Part shown: positions 33,179 to 40,195 of the stretch, in pieces | Position numbering within the stretch: position 1 is the first letter of the stretch | How the letters are laid out: every line of letters begins with the position of its first letter | Assembly: GCA_948473115.1 (NCBI GenBank) | Contig: CAOKWI010000028.1 | Location: forward strand, 1 to 50,409 | Source of the DNA: an uncultured Lachnospiraceae bacterium | GTDB lineage: Bacteria; Bacillota; Clostridia; Lachnospirales; Lachnospiraceae | Direction of reading: 5' to 3' | DNA: 50,409 nt | The notes under the pieces: generated by a model | What the model saw: only the letters and a program-made list of their open reading frames with translations | Told to the model about the DNA's origin: nothing | Database searches by the model: none | Translations under genes and position numbers: made by a program

Positions 33179-34318
33179 ATGCAGATCTATCTGGACCACG
33201 CAGGCACCACCCCCCTGACTGAAACGGTAAAAAGCTATCTGACAGAACTCCTGGATCAGTACGGCAATCCTTCCTCCCCCCATTCCACAGGGGAAAGGGC
33301 CGCACAGATCCTGGCAGACGCACGGCAGTCTGTGGCTGGCTTCCTCCATTCAGATCCGGGGGATCTTTACTTCACGCCGTCAGGGTCGGCGTCAAACACC
33401 CTGGCAGTCAGGGGGCTGACCTCTGATAATCCCCGGAAAGACAGCTTTGAAGTATTCTATTCTCCCACCGCCCACAAATCCATGCTGAAAGTATGTGAAT
33501 CCTGTACCCGGCACATCCCCCTGGAAGTAGATTCCGCGGGCAGAATCAATCCCTCCCACCTGGACACGGTTCTTACACAGCACAATTTCCGGCGGCCGCT
33601 TGTCTGCATAGAGGCTGCCAGCTCAGAGATCGGCACCATCCATGACGTGGCCGGGATCGGCGCTGTCGTGCATCGGCATGACGGCCTCCTGGCCGTGGAT
33701 GCGACCGGCTATATCCCGTCCCTGCCGGTGGATCTCAGGGTCTGGGAAAAATATGTGGACATTCTGACCTTCAGCGGCCATAAGCTCCATGCCCTGAAAG
33801 GAACCGGGGTGTTGTGGAAAAAGAAGGCCGTCACCCTGAAACCCCTTATTTACGGCAGCCAGCAGGACGGCATTGTGGCCGGGACCGAGAATGTCCTGGG
33901 AATCGCTTCCCTGGGCAGGGCGGTGGAAGCTTACGACTACGCTTCCGTCTCCCCCCATAACAGGGATTACGTATATGCCTACATCACCCGCCATATCCGT
34001 GACTGCTACCTGGTGGGCGCTCCCATCGAATCCGGGGACAGGCTTCCCCATAACCTGTATGTCTGCTTCCGGGGCGTAGAGGGCGAATCCCTGATGATGC
34101 TGCTGGATATGAAAGGCATCCAGGTATCCACCGGGTCCGCATGCAACAGCGGCAGTCTCTCCGCTTCCGCCGCCCTGTCCGCCATCGGCATGAAGGAAGC
34201 GGATCTGCACAGCTGTATCCGGTTAAGCTTCAGCGGACAGGAAACCGTGGAGGAACTGGATTACGTATGCGATACCCTGAGACAATGCGTGGCTGACCTG
34301 CGGTGGCTGGGCAAATAG
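33179..34318 (+). CDS. Cysteine desulfurase-like class V aminotransferase
   Basis: The protein has 379 aa, the normal size for the NifS/IscS family. The N-terminal YLDHAGTTPLTETV is the family start, SGHKLHALKGTG holds the PLP lysine (K202), and STGSACNSGS carries the catalytic cysteine (C322). All key residues are present, so activity is expected: removing sulfur from cysteine as persulfide for clusters or thiolation. GGAGGTGTGATC precedes the ATG. No Fe-S scaffold, thiouridylase or Dnd gene is nearby, only the small Cys-rich protein before it. A desulfurase inside a phage structural and lysis operon is unexpected. Confidence 0.88.
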   Translation: MQIYLDHAGTTPLTETVKSYLTELLDQYGNPSSPHSTGERAAQILADARQSVAGFLHSDPGDLYFTPSGSASNTLAVRGLTSDNPRKDSFEVFYSPTAHKSMLKVCESCTRHIPLEVDSAGRINPSHLDTVLTQHNFRRPLVCIEAASSEIGTIHDVAGIGAVVHRHDGLLAVDATGYIPSLPVDLRVWEKYVDILTFSGHKLHALKGTGVLWKKKAVTLKPLIYGSQQDGIVAGTENVLGIASLGRAVEAYDYASVSPHNRDYVYAYITRHIRDCYLVGAPIESGDRLPHNLYVCFRGVEGESLMMLLDMKGIQVSTGSACNSGSLSASAALSAIGMKEADLHSCIRLSFSGQETVEELDYVCDTLRQCVADLRWLGK

Positions 34319-34381
34319 AGAATTGGCTGCCGGCCTGCGGAGACTGAACAAACAGAGAATAGGTTATTTCCCGAAGATTCC

Positions 34382-34524
34382 GTTACTGTTCACAGCTTCG
34401 CTGCTCACAGCAACATAATGCACACAAAATGAGCAAAAGACGCTCATTTTGGCGCCCGCAGTCTCGGGTTTTTATGCCCAAAACGCATAAAAACGCCTTC
34501 GCGAAACCGGCTGTGAATAGTAAC
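34382..34524. mobile_element. 143-bp MITE with 8-bp target duplication
   Basis: The ends GTTACTGTTCACAGC and GCTGTGAATAGTAAC are inverted. The element is flanked by AAGATTCC at 34374-34381 and 34525-34532. Inside are AAAATGAGC/GCTCATTTT and TTTTTATGC/GCATAAAAA hairpins. It lies between the desulfurase and endolysin genes and has no gene of its own. The hairpins may act as terminators in both directions. Confidence 0.85.
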
Positions 34525-34585
34525 AAGATTCCTTCTCACCGGGAACGGCTTTCCGCAGACAGCAATGGAACAGGAGGTGTTTCCC

Positions 34586-36010
34586 ATGACATTTATACAT
34601 CAGATCGCACCCTATATCCAAAAATACGCGCCCGGCCGCGGTATCAAGGTGTGTTCCCCCATCATAGCCCAGGCCGTCCTGGAATCCGCATCCGGAACCT
34701 CTGAACTGGCCAGGAACGCAAACAATTATTTCGGACTGAAATACAGGGCCGGCAGGTGTCCCACATCCTGCGGCATTTACCATAAGACAGGATCCGAGCA
34801 GAACCCTGACGGTTCTTACGTTTCTTCCCCCATGCAGTGGATGAAGTTCCCCGACATGGAAAGCGGTGTGCAGGGATATTTTGATTTCATTGATGTCCCG
34901 GCTTACGCCAACCTCAAGGGCGTGACGGATCCCAGGACCTACCTGGAAAACATCAGAAAGGACGGATATGCCACAAGCCTGAACTATGTACAGAACCTGA
35001 TGAATGTGATCAGCCGCTATGGACTGACAGAATACGACGCCGGGAAGGAGGAACCCATGCAGACGGACAACCTGAATATCCAGAAGCTTGCCGCCAATCC
35101 GGCCAATCACGGCGGATCCAGGAATGCGGCTTCCATCCGGTATCTGATTTACCACTATACTGCCAACCGGACCGACAGGGCCGTCTCAAACGCCCGGTAT
35201 TTCAGGGACAACATCGTCAAGGCATCGGCCCATTACTTTGTGGATGGACAGGAGATCTTCCAGTCTGTGGATGACCTGGTTACCGCCTATTCCGTGGGCG
35301 GCGCGAAATGGTCTGACTGCCGCTCCACCGGCGGCGGTTCCATGTACGGCCGGATCACCAACGCGAACAGCATTTCCATTGAAATGTGCTCCACCAACAG
35401 GGCAATTTCAGAGTCCACCCTGCAGAATGCGGTAAAGCTGGGAAAGGAACTCATGCTGAAATATCACATCCCTATCTCCAACGTGTACCGCCACTTCGAC
35501 GTGAACGGAAAGCACTGCCCCGGATGGAACGGCTGGTACGGGCAGGACTGCCCTGAATGGACCAGCCTCAGACGCAGGCTGGCTGCCGCCGCAGGCACCA
35601 TCGCAGCAGACGGACAAGCCGGTTCCACAGGCTCGACCGCACAAGGCGGACAAACCAGTTCCGCAGGTCTGCCCGGAACAGGCGGGCAAGCCGGTTCCAC
35701 AGGCTCAACCGGAACAGGCAGGCAAACCGGATCCACAGGCTCAACCGGAACAGGCGGGCAAGCCGGTTCCGCGGCACGCCCCAATCCTGCCGGGACATCC
35801 GACCCGGCCACATACCAGGTCAGGCTTCTCGACAACCTCAACATCCGGAAAACGCCCAACGGCACAATCACGCAGTTGGACGGGGCGAAAAAAGGATTGA
35901 TCTATACCATCGTCGAGACACAGGGAAACTGGGGACGCTTGAAATCAGGCGCCGGCTGGATCAATGTGTCTGACAAATACGTGGAAAGGATACAGGGATC
36001 TCAATCATGA
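34586..36010 (+). CDS. Bifunctional endolysin: glucosaminidase + amidase + SH3
   Basis: The protein has 474 aa; the start at 34586 has AGGAGGTGTTTCCC upstream. Residues 5-150 are a glucosaminidase domain (AQAVLESASGTSELARNANNYFGLKY). Residues 170-325 are an amidase_2 domain (IRYLIYHYTANRT, SAHYFVDGQEI, RHFDVNGKHCPGWNG) with zinc-binding His. A Gly/Ser/Thr-rich repeat linker (about 335-410) and a C-terminal SH3-like wall-binding domain (LNIRKTPNG..., GAGWINVSDKYV) follow. It has no signal peptide and would need the holins encoded next. It breaks both sugar and peptide links of peptidoglycan for lysis and release. Confidence 0.92.
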   Translation: MTFIHQIAPYIQKYAPGRGIKVCSPIIAQAVLESASGTSELARNANNYFGLKYRAGRCPTSCGIYHKTGSEQNPDGSYVSSPMQWMKFPDMESGVQGYFDFIDVPAYANLKGVTDPRTYLENIRKDGYATSLNYVQNLMNVISRYGLTEYDAGKEEPMQTDNLNIQKLAANPANHGGSRNAASIRYLIYHYTANRTDRAVSNARYFRDNIVKASAHYFVDGQEIFQSVDDLVTAYSVGGAKWSDCRSTGGGSMYGRITNANSISIEMCSTNRAISESTLQNAVKLGKELMLKYHIPISNVYRHFDVNGKHCPGWNGWYGQDCPEWTSLRRRLAAAAGTIAADGQAGSTGSTAQGGQTSSAGLPGTGGQAGSTGSTGTGRQTGSTGSTGTGGQAGSAARPNPAGTSDPATYQVRLLDNLNIRKTPNGTITQLDGAKKGLIYTIVETQGNWGRLKSGAGWINVSDKYVERIQGSQS

Positions 36011-36378
36011 AGGAATTCAGCAAGAAACTGCTGCTGGCCGACTACCTGATTGCGGCTGCATTGATACTGGGGTTTCTGGTCTGCGTCTCCCTGAACGGCG
36101 CGTATGCAAGGGAAATGTATGCCGCAATGATAAGCAGCGGGACGGATATCACCTACACTTCCGCCCCGCAGATCTACCAGCTGGACGGCTTTGGCATATT
36201 GCTTGGCACATGGATCGCCCAGCTGGGCATCTCCAGCGGCGCCTATTACATGATGTCCCGCAGTGACCACAAGATCCAGCTTCCCATGGCAATGCTGAAT
36301 ACCATGCCGGATGAGATCAGGTCACAGCTCGACATGAACCAGGTCATTGCCACGGTGCTCAGCACAACAGACAATTAA
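36007..36378 (+). CDS. Small membrane protein of lysis cassette
   Basis: The protein has 123 aa; its ATGA overlaps the endolysin stop, so translation is coupled. It has two hydrophobic segments (LLLADYLIAAALILGFLVCVSL and a weaker LDGFGILLGTWIAQLGISSG) with a polar C-terminal tail. Topology and place fit a holin or antiholin-like factor. There is no clear family match. Confidence 0.6.
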   Translation: MKEFSKKLLLADYLIAAALILGFLVCVSLNGAYAREMYAAMISSGTDITYTSAPQIYQLDGFGILLGTWIAQLGISSGAYYMMSRSDHKIQLPMAMLNTMPDEIRSQLDMNQVIATVLSTTDN

Positions 36379-36405
36379 AGACAATGAAACAGGAGGTATC
36401 CATTT

Positions 36406-36711
36406 ATGGATGTGACCGTTTTTTTACTTTTACTCTCCGCCTTCTCCGCAGTCAGCAGTCTCGTGACCGAAGGCATTAAAAATTTCGCCGCCGACAAGTC
36501 GGAACTGTCCTATAATATTGTGGCCCTTGTCACAGCGCTTCTCATCGGCGGCGTCGGCACTGCCCTATATTATCAGCTGAACGCCCTCCCGTTCACGGTG
36601 AACAACATCATCCATATGGCACTGATGGGACTGGCAAGCGGCCTGGTATCCATGGTCGGCTTCGACAAGGTGAAACAGGCCATAGAACAGGTCATCAGGA
36701 TAAAAGGATAA
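36406..36711 (+). CDS. Phage holin
   Basis: The protein has 101 aa, with AGGAGG upstream. It has three hydrophobic segments (TVFLLLLSAFSAVSSLV, YNIVALVTALLIGGVGTALYY, IIHMALMGLASGLVSMVGF) with a short basic C-terminus, as in class I holins of Firmicute phages. It forms membrane lesions that let the endolysin reach the wall at the set time. Confidence 0.75.
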   Translation: MDVTVFLLLLSAFSAVSSLVTEGIKNFAADKSELSYNIVALVTALLIGGVGTALYYQLNALPFTVNNIIHMALMGLASGLVSMVGFDKVKQAIEQVIRIKG

Positions 36712-36768
36712 GATATTTCCACCCTGATTCGAGATTCCGTGAAGCGGAATCATGGAGGTTTATGTGTC

Positions 36769-37281
36769 ATGAATGAAATCATGGAATTGACAAGAATCAA
36801 TTTCTCGTCCGCACTCATGGCCTTCTTTGTCATCCTGATCGGGGTAAAGACCATTGTGTCGCTCTTCGAGTGGGTGGTGGAGAAGCTGGGCATTGAGACC
36901 AGGTGGACGCGGAAACGGCACGAGGAGCATGACCTGCTCCTCCAGACTGCCCGGAATCTGACCGCCCTGCAGGAACAGCATGAAAAGGACATCCTGCGCT
37001 CCGACAGGCGGGATGAGGAAATCGCCAGCGACATCAAAAAACTCACACGGATGTTCGTGGACAAGGAAATTGACGATATGCGCTGGGAAATCAATAACTT
37101 CGCCACAAAAGTATCCGAGGGCCGTCCCTGCAATAAGGACAGCTTCACCCACTGCATCCGCATCTACGAAAAATATGAGCAGATCCTGGCGGAAAACGGG
37201 CTTGAGAACGGCGAGGTAGAACTGTCAATGGAACTGATCAATGATGCCTATCGGGGAAAGTTCTGGCACGTCAGTCCATAG
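36769..37281 (+). CDS. Membrane-anchored coiled-coil protein of lysis cassette
   Basis: The protein has 170 aa from ATG 36769 (GGAGG 10 nt upstream). It has one N-terminal transmembrane helix (LMAFFVILIGVKTIVSLFEWVV) followed by a long charged coiled coil (RKRHEEHDLLLQTARNLTALQEQHEKDILRSDRRDEEIASDIKK). This type is frequent next to holins in Lachnospiraceae phages. It might modulate lysis or tether the particle; this is inference. A GATTCCGTGAAGCGGAATC hairpin precedes the gene. Confidence 0.6.
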   Translation: MNEIMELTRINFSSALMAFFVILIGVKTIVSLFEWVVEKLGIETRWTRKRHEEHDLLLQTARNLTALQEQHEKDILRSDRRDEEIASDIKKLTRMFVDKEIDDMRWEINNFATKVSEGRPCNKDSFTHCIRIYEKYEQILAENGLENGEVELSMELINDAYRGKFWHVSP

Positions 37282-37311
37282 GGCATCAAACAGGAAAGGA
37301 AGGAAACAACC

Positions 37312-37512
37312 ATGTTCAACTACATCAGAATGAAAAGGAACGAATGGAAGGTCAGGGCTGCGCTCTATGGGGCTGCCGCCGCCGTCATCGACAACCAGAG
37401 GGAAGTGCTGGCGCTGGTGCAGAAATTATACACTGCCCTGAAAGACGTCCCCGCGGAGGAACTGCGGGATGAACTGGTCTCCCGTCTGGCGGAGCTGGTA
37501 CACAATGACTGA
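37312..37512 (+). CDS. Small helical protein before tape measure (copy 2)
   Basis: The protein has 66 aa and differs from copy 1 by a few residues (Q/R at 11-12, K/R, A/E, E/D, M/L). The flanking spacer TTTCATGCACAGCAAGGAGG is shared too, so the duplication includes the translation signals of both genes. Same assembly role as copy 1 presumed. Confidence 0.7.
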   Translation: MFNYIRMKRNEWKVRAALYGAAAAVIDNQREVLALVQKLYTALKDVPAEELRDELVSRLAELVHND

Positions 37513-38440
37513 TTTCATGCACAGCAAGGAGGTAACAATCTATGGGTGATCTCAGCAGACTGCTGGAATCCTTCCTGGATCCCGCAAGGATCAGGGAAGC
37601 CATTTCAGAACTGAAAAAAGTGGATACCCTGCTGACAGAGATCAGCAGGACAAATGACAGGCTGTCCAGGTCTGACCTGGCCGGCATCGGGCACAATGCC
37701 TTCTCCGCCGCCAGCAGATACGGCAGGAATGTTACCGATTACCTGGCCGCCGTCCGAGATGCGTCCCAGGCCGGTTACGAGGACGCGGAAGGCATCGCCG
37801 CACTGTCCATGGCCGTACAAAATGCCTGCGGCGTGACTTCCGAGCTGGCTGACCAACTCATCTCCGCAGCGGACCAAGCTTACGGGATGAACGGTTCCGT
37901 TTCGGAACTGACCCGGGTGCTGGACGGAATGAACCATATCACCGGCCACAGCGCCGTCACCATGGAGGACCTGTCAGCAGGCATGTCCGACCTCGGCTCC
38001 ACTGCCGCCTCCCTGGGGGTTGACGCCAATGAGGCAGCCGCGGCGCTGGCCACCCTGATCACCGTCTCAGGCCAGGGCGGCTCCGATGCGGCAGAATCAT
38101 TCAGGGCCATCCTGCTCTATACCGGGCAGATCACCGATGCAGAGAACGGCATCACCGCCAAGGGGCTCAAAAGGTATGAGGATGCCTGCAAGTCCCTGAA
38201 CGTCAGCCTCCGGGAGACCAGGGACGGGGTGCGCTCCCTCCGGGATCCCATGACGGTACTGGGGGAACTGGCCGCCGCCTACAGCAGGCTGGGGACAAAT
38301 GACAGCCGCCGGAGCGGCCTGCTGGATTCCCTGGGCGACTCCGCACACGCCGACCAGCTGGATCACCTGCTGCAGCAGTGGGACACCTATGAAACCATGC
38401 TGCGGCAGTATGCCGACGGCACAGGCTCCATGGCTGCGGA
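37312..38440 (+). repeat. 5' long repeat of the tape-measure duplication, copy 2
   Basis: Partner of 24817-25945. Unlike copy 1 it is not preceded by the 43-nt element and terminator, so the breakpoint lies within the last bases before the small gene's start codon. Confidence 0.95.
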
Positions 38441-38660
38441 AGCGGAGGATACGGCCGATTCCTGGGAGGGTTCCCTGAACCGCCTGTCCAACACATGGAC
38501 GGATACGATAGGGAACTTTACCGATTCGGACGCCATCGTGGCTGCCATAAACAGCCTGAACGGATTATTAGGTACAGTAAATCTTTTGACCGGCGCTCTG
38601 GGAAATCTCAATGTCTTGCCCGCCATAATGGGTGGCATTGCCGGCGCAAAAAACTTGGGT
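37542..38660 (+). CDS. Tape measure protein 2, exon 1
   Basis: The exon encodes 373 aa and is near-identical to tape measure 1 for 300 residues, then diverges (GTVNLLTGALGNLNVLPAIMGGIAGAKNLG). The exon ends with TTGGGT, an almost T4-td-like exon end, and the frame would hit TAG at once in the intron. Joining to 40196 gives KNLG-LAQYSNGRLSLGG with no frame change, and a complete protein of 1,848 aa. Confidence 0.93.
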
Positions 38661-39130
38661 TAGCATATAACAATATGACGCAAATGGTGCGAGGCTCAAT
38701 ATATACCCCGTGCCGAGGTGGAAATCCTCGGGCAAAACACAAAGAACTATATGAGAATATAGGAGGGTATATTGGTAAAATCAACTGCGGCCGCTACACC
38801 GCAGACCTCTGATATGACTGTGTGTGAACTACACAGTTTCCAGATATCGCGAGAACTGGACAAGGACAAGAACAGCTCATGTGACTCATAACGTAGCATG
38901 ATGACTCGACTTGCAGAGAGGCGTACTGCCCTGCCGGGCAAGTGCCGCTCCCATCGACTACCAAGAGGACATAGGTATCATCTTTCTGATACCCATGAAG
39001 GCATAGTCAGACACCTGTCATTGAGCGTGACAGAGAAAAAGTTCACCGCAGCTATGCGGCGCGTTACAAATAGCGTTTTCCATATAATATCATCAGATGA
39101 CTTCCAAAAACATTGATGAAAAACAGCATC

Positions 39131-39568
39131 CTACCACTTATACCCGCAGTTATCACACTGAAACTGGCTTCTCACGGCTTTACTGAAAATGCCAAGCGTT
39201 GCCGCTCCTGCCATTTTTGCCATGCCGGATATGCGTCTTACCTTACGGCTGTTGCAGGTAGGACATTTTATGGCATCACTGCCTGCCTCCAGATTGACTC
39301 TTTTGATTTGCTTTTGCTGCTGTACCTGTGTCCTGAACTGGCTCATTTTCAGCTGAAATTCAATAGGATCCTTTTCTTTTAAGTCAATCATGGCCTGGAA
39401 AAAATCATTGTCATTCGCAATTTCACACATTATATCGAATTCTTTTTCTGATATATTACATTTTATTGTATTGCCATTGCATCCGTTGGCTCCATGAATG
39501 GCTGTAGGATTTGTACTATAAAGCCCTATATTCCCACATTTAACACATTTTCTTACCACACGATCCAT
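39131..39568 (-). CDS. Antisense zinc-ribbon protein 2a in group I intron
   Basis: The protein has 145 aa with GGGAGG before the ATG. The N-terminal CVKCGNIGLYSTNPTAIHGANGCNGN and the C-terminal CPTCNSRKVRRISGMAKMAGAATLGIFSKAVRSQFQCDNCGYKW are Cys ribbons around a helical middle. It is about 70% the same as 2b next to it, and its C-terminal ribbon matches the protein in intervening sequence 1. It has no endonuclease motif. It could bind the intron RNA or DNA, regulate the host operon, or be a passenger gene. Confidence 0.75.
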   Translation of the reverse strand: MDRVVRKCVKCGNIGLYSTNPTAIHGANGCNGNTIKCNISEKEFDIMCEIANDNDFFQAMIDLKEKDPIEFQLKMSQFRTQVQQQKQIKRVNLEAGSDAIKCPTCNSRKVRRISGMAKMAGAATLGIFSKAVRSQFQCDNCGYKW

Positions 39569-39608
39569 TGTACTACCTCCCTGATATTAATTTACTTTTT
39601 ATATTTTA

Positions 39609-39624
39609 CCATATGCTTTTTATA
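39609..39624 (-). promoter_or_regulatory. Extended -10 promoter of antisense gene 2a
   Basis: On the minus strand GCATATGGTAAAATATA contains TGG-TAAAAT, an extended -10 (TGnTAAAAT). The same 17 bases lie before gene 2b. No clear -35 is present, which extended -10 promoters tolerate. Confidence 0.5.
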
Positions 39625-39670
39625 TCCTTTGGGGACGGATATCTTATTGTGTAAAAAAGGGAAAAGTATC

Positions 39671-40108
39671 CTACCACTTGTAGCCACAGTTCCTGCACTC
39701 AAACTGGCTTCTCGCCGTTTTGCTGAAAAGACCGAACATTGCCGCTCCTGCGGCCCTCGACGTTCCAGAAATACGTTTCACATCCCTGCTGTTACAGGTT
39801 GGGCATTTTACTGTGGTGCTACTTGCTGCCAGACGGGCTCTTTTTATTTGCTGTTGCTGCTGCACCTGTGTCCTGAACTGGCTCATTTTCAGCTGAAATT
39901 CAATGGGATCTTTTTCCTTTAAGTCAATCATGGCCTGGAAAAAGTCATTGTCATTCGCAATATAACTCATTGTAATTAATTCATCACTTGAAATGTTACA
40001 TTTTATTGCATTTCCATTACATCCATTTGCGACATGATTTGGTGGATCATTTGCATCCCATAGTCCTATTATCCCACATTTAGTACATTTTCTTACCACA
40101 CGATCCAT
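39671..40108 (-). CDS. Antisense zinc-ribbon protein 2b in group I intron
   Basis: The protein has 145 aa starting MDRVVRKCTKCG (ATG 40108, CAGGAGG upstream); the six-codon longer reading would start inside the ribosome site. The central segment IANDNDFFQAMIDLKEKDPIEFQLKMSQFRTQVQQQ is shared exactly with 2a, showing a tandem duplication. The C-terminal ribbon ends FECRNCGYKW. Keeping both copies intact, with duplicated promoters, suggests selection. Confidence 0.75.
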   Translation of the reverse strand: MDRVVRKCTKCGIIGLWDANDPPNHVANGCNGNAIKCNISSDELITMSYIANDNDFFQAMIDLKEKDPIEFQLKMSQFRTQVQQQQQIKRARLAASSTTVKCPTCNSRDVKRISGTSRAAGAAMFGLFSKTARSQFECRNCGYKW

Positions 40109-40144
40109 AGCACTGCCTCCTGACATTAATGAACTTACTATATT

Positions 40145-40162
40145 TTACCATATGCTTTTTAC
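40145..40162 (-). promoter_or_regulatory. Extended -10 promoter of antisense gene 2b
   Basis: The same GCATATGGTAAAATATA word as before gene 2a. It lies about 35 nt inside the 3' splice site, so the antisense transcript starts within the intron. Confidence 0.5.
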
Positions 40163-40195
40163 AATTGGAAGTTGTAAAAACAAGAAGGAATAATG

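Larger units (their letters stand above)
38661..40195 (+). ncRNA. Group I intron in tape measure 2
   Basis: P1: exon TTGGGT (38655-38660) pairs with GCTCAA (38694-38699), with the required U-G pair at the 5' splice site. P10: GTGCGAG (38687-38693), directly before it, pairs with CTCGCAC (40196-40202), seven pairs. P3: TTGGT (38772-38776) with ACCAA (38960-38964). P7: GACTA (38956-38960) with TAGTC (39004-39008). P8: GGTATCA (38974-38980) with TGATACC (38987-38993). P9: CTGTCA with TGACAG (39015-39033). P2-like, P5-like CTGCGG/CCGCAG and P6-like CTGTGT/ACACAG stems also form. The 1,535-nt intron ends in G (40195) as the class demands. Two antisense genes fill its 3' kilobase. Confidence 0.92.

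Noticed and set aside
38661..38700. Group II intron start (GTGCG) near 38687
   Set aside because: GTGCG is 26 nt after the in-frame stop, so it cannot be the 5' splice site; it serves as the P10 strand of the group I intron.
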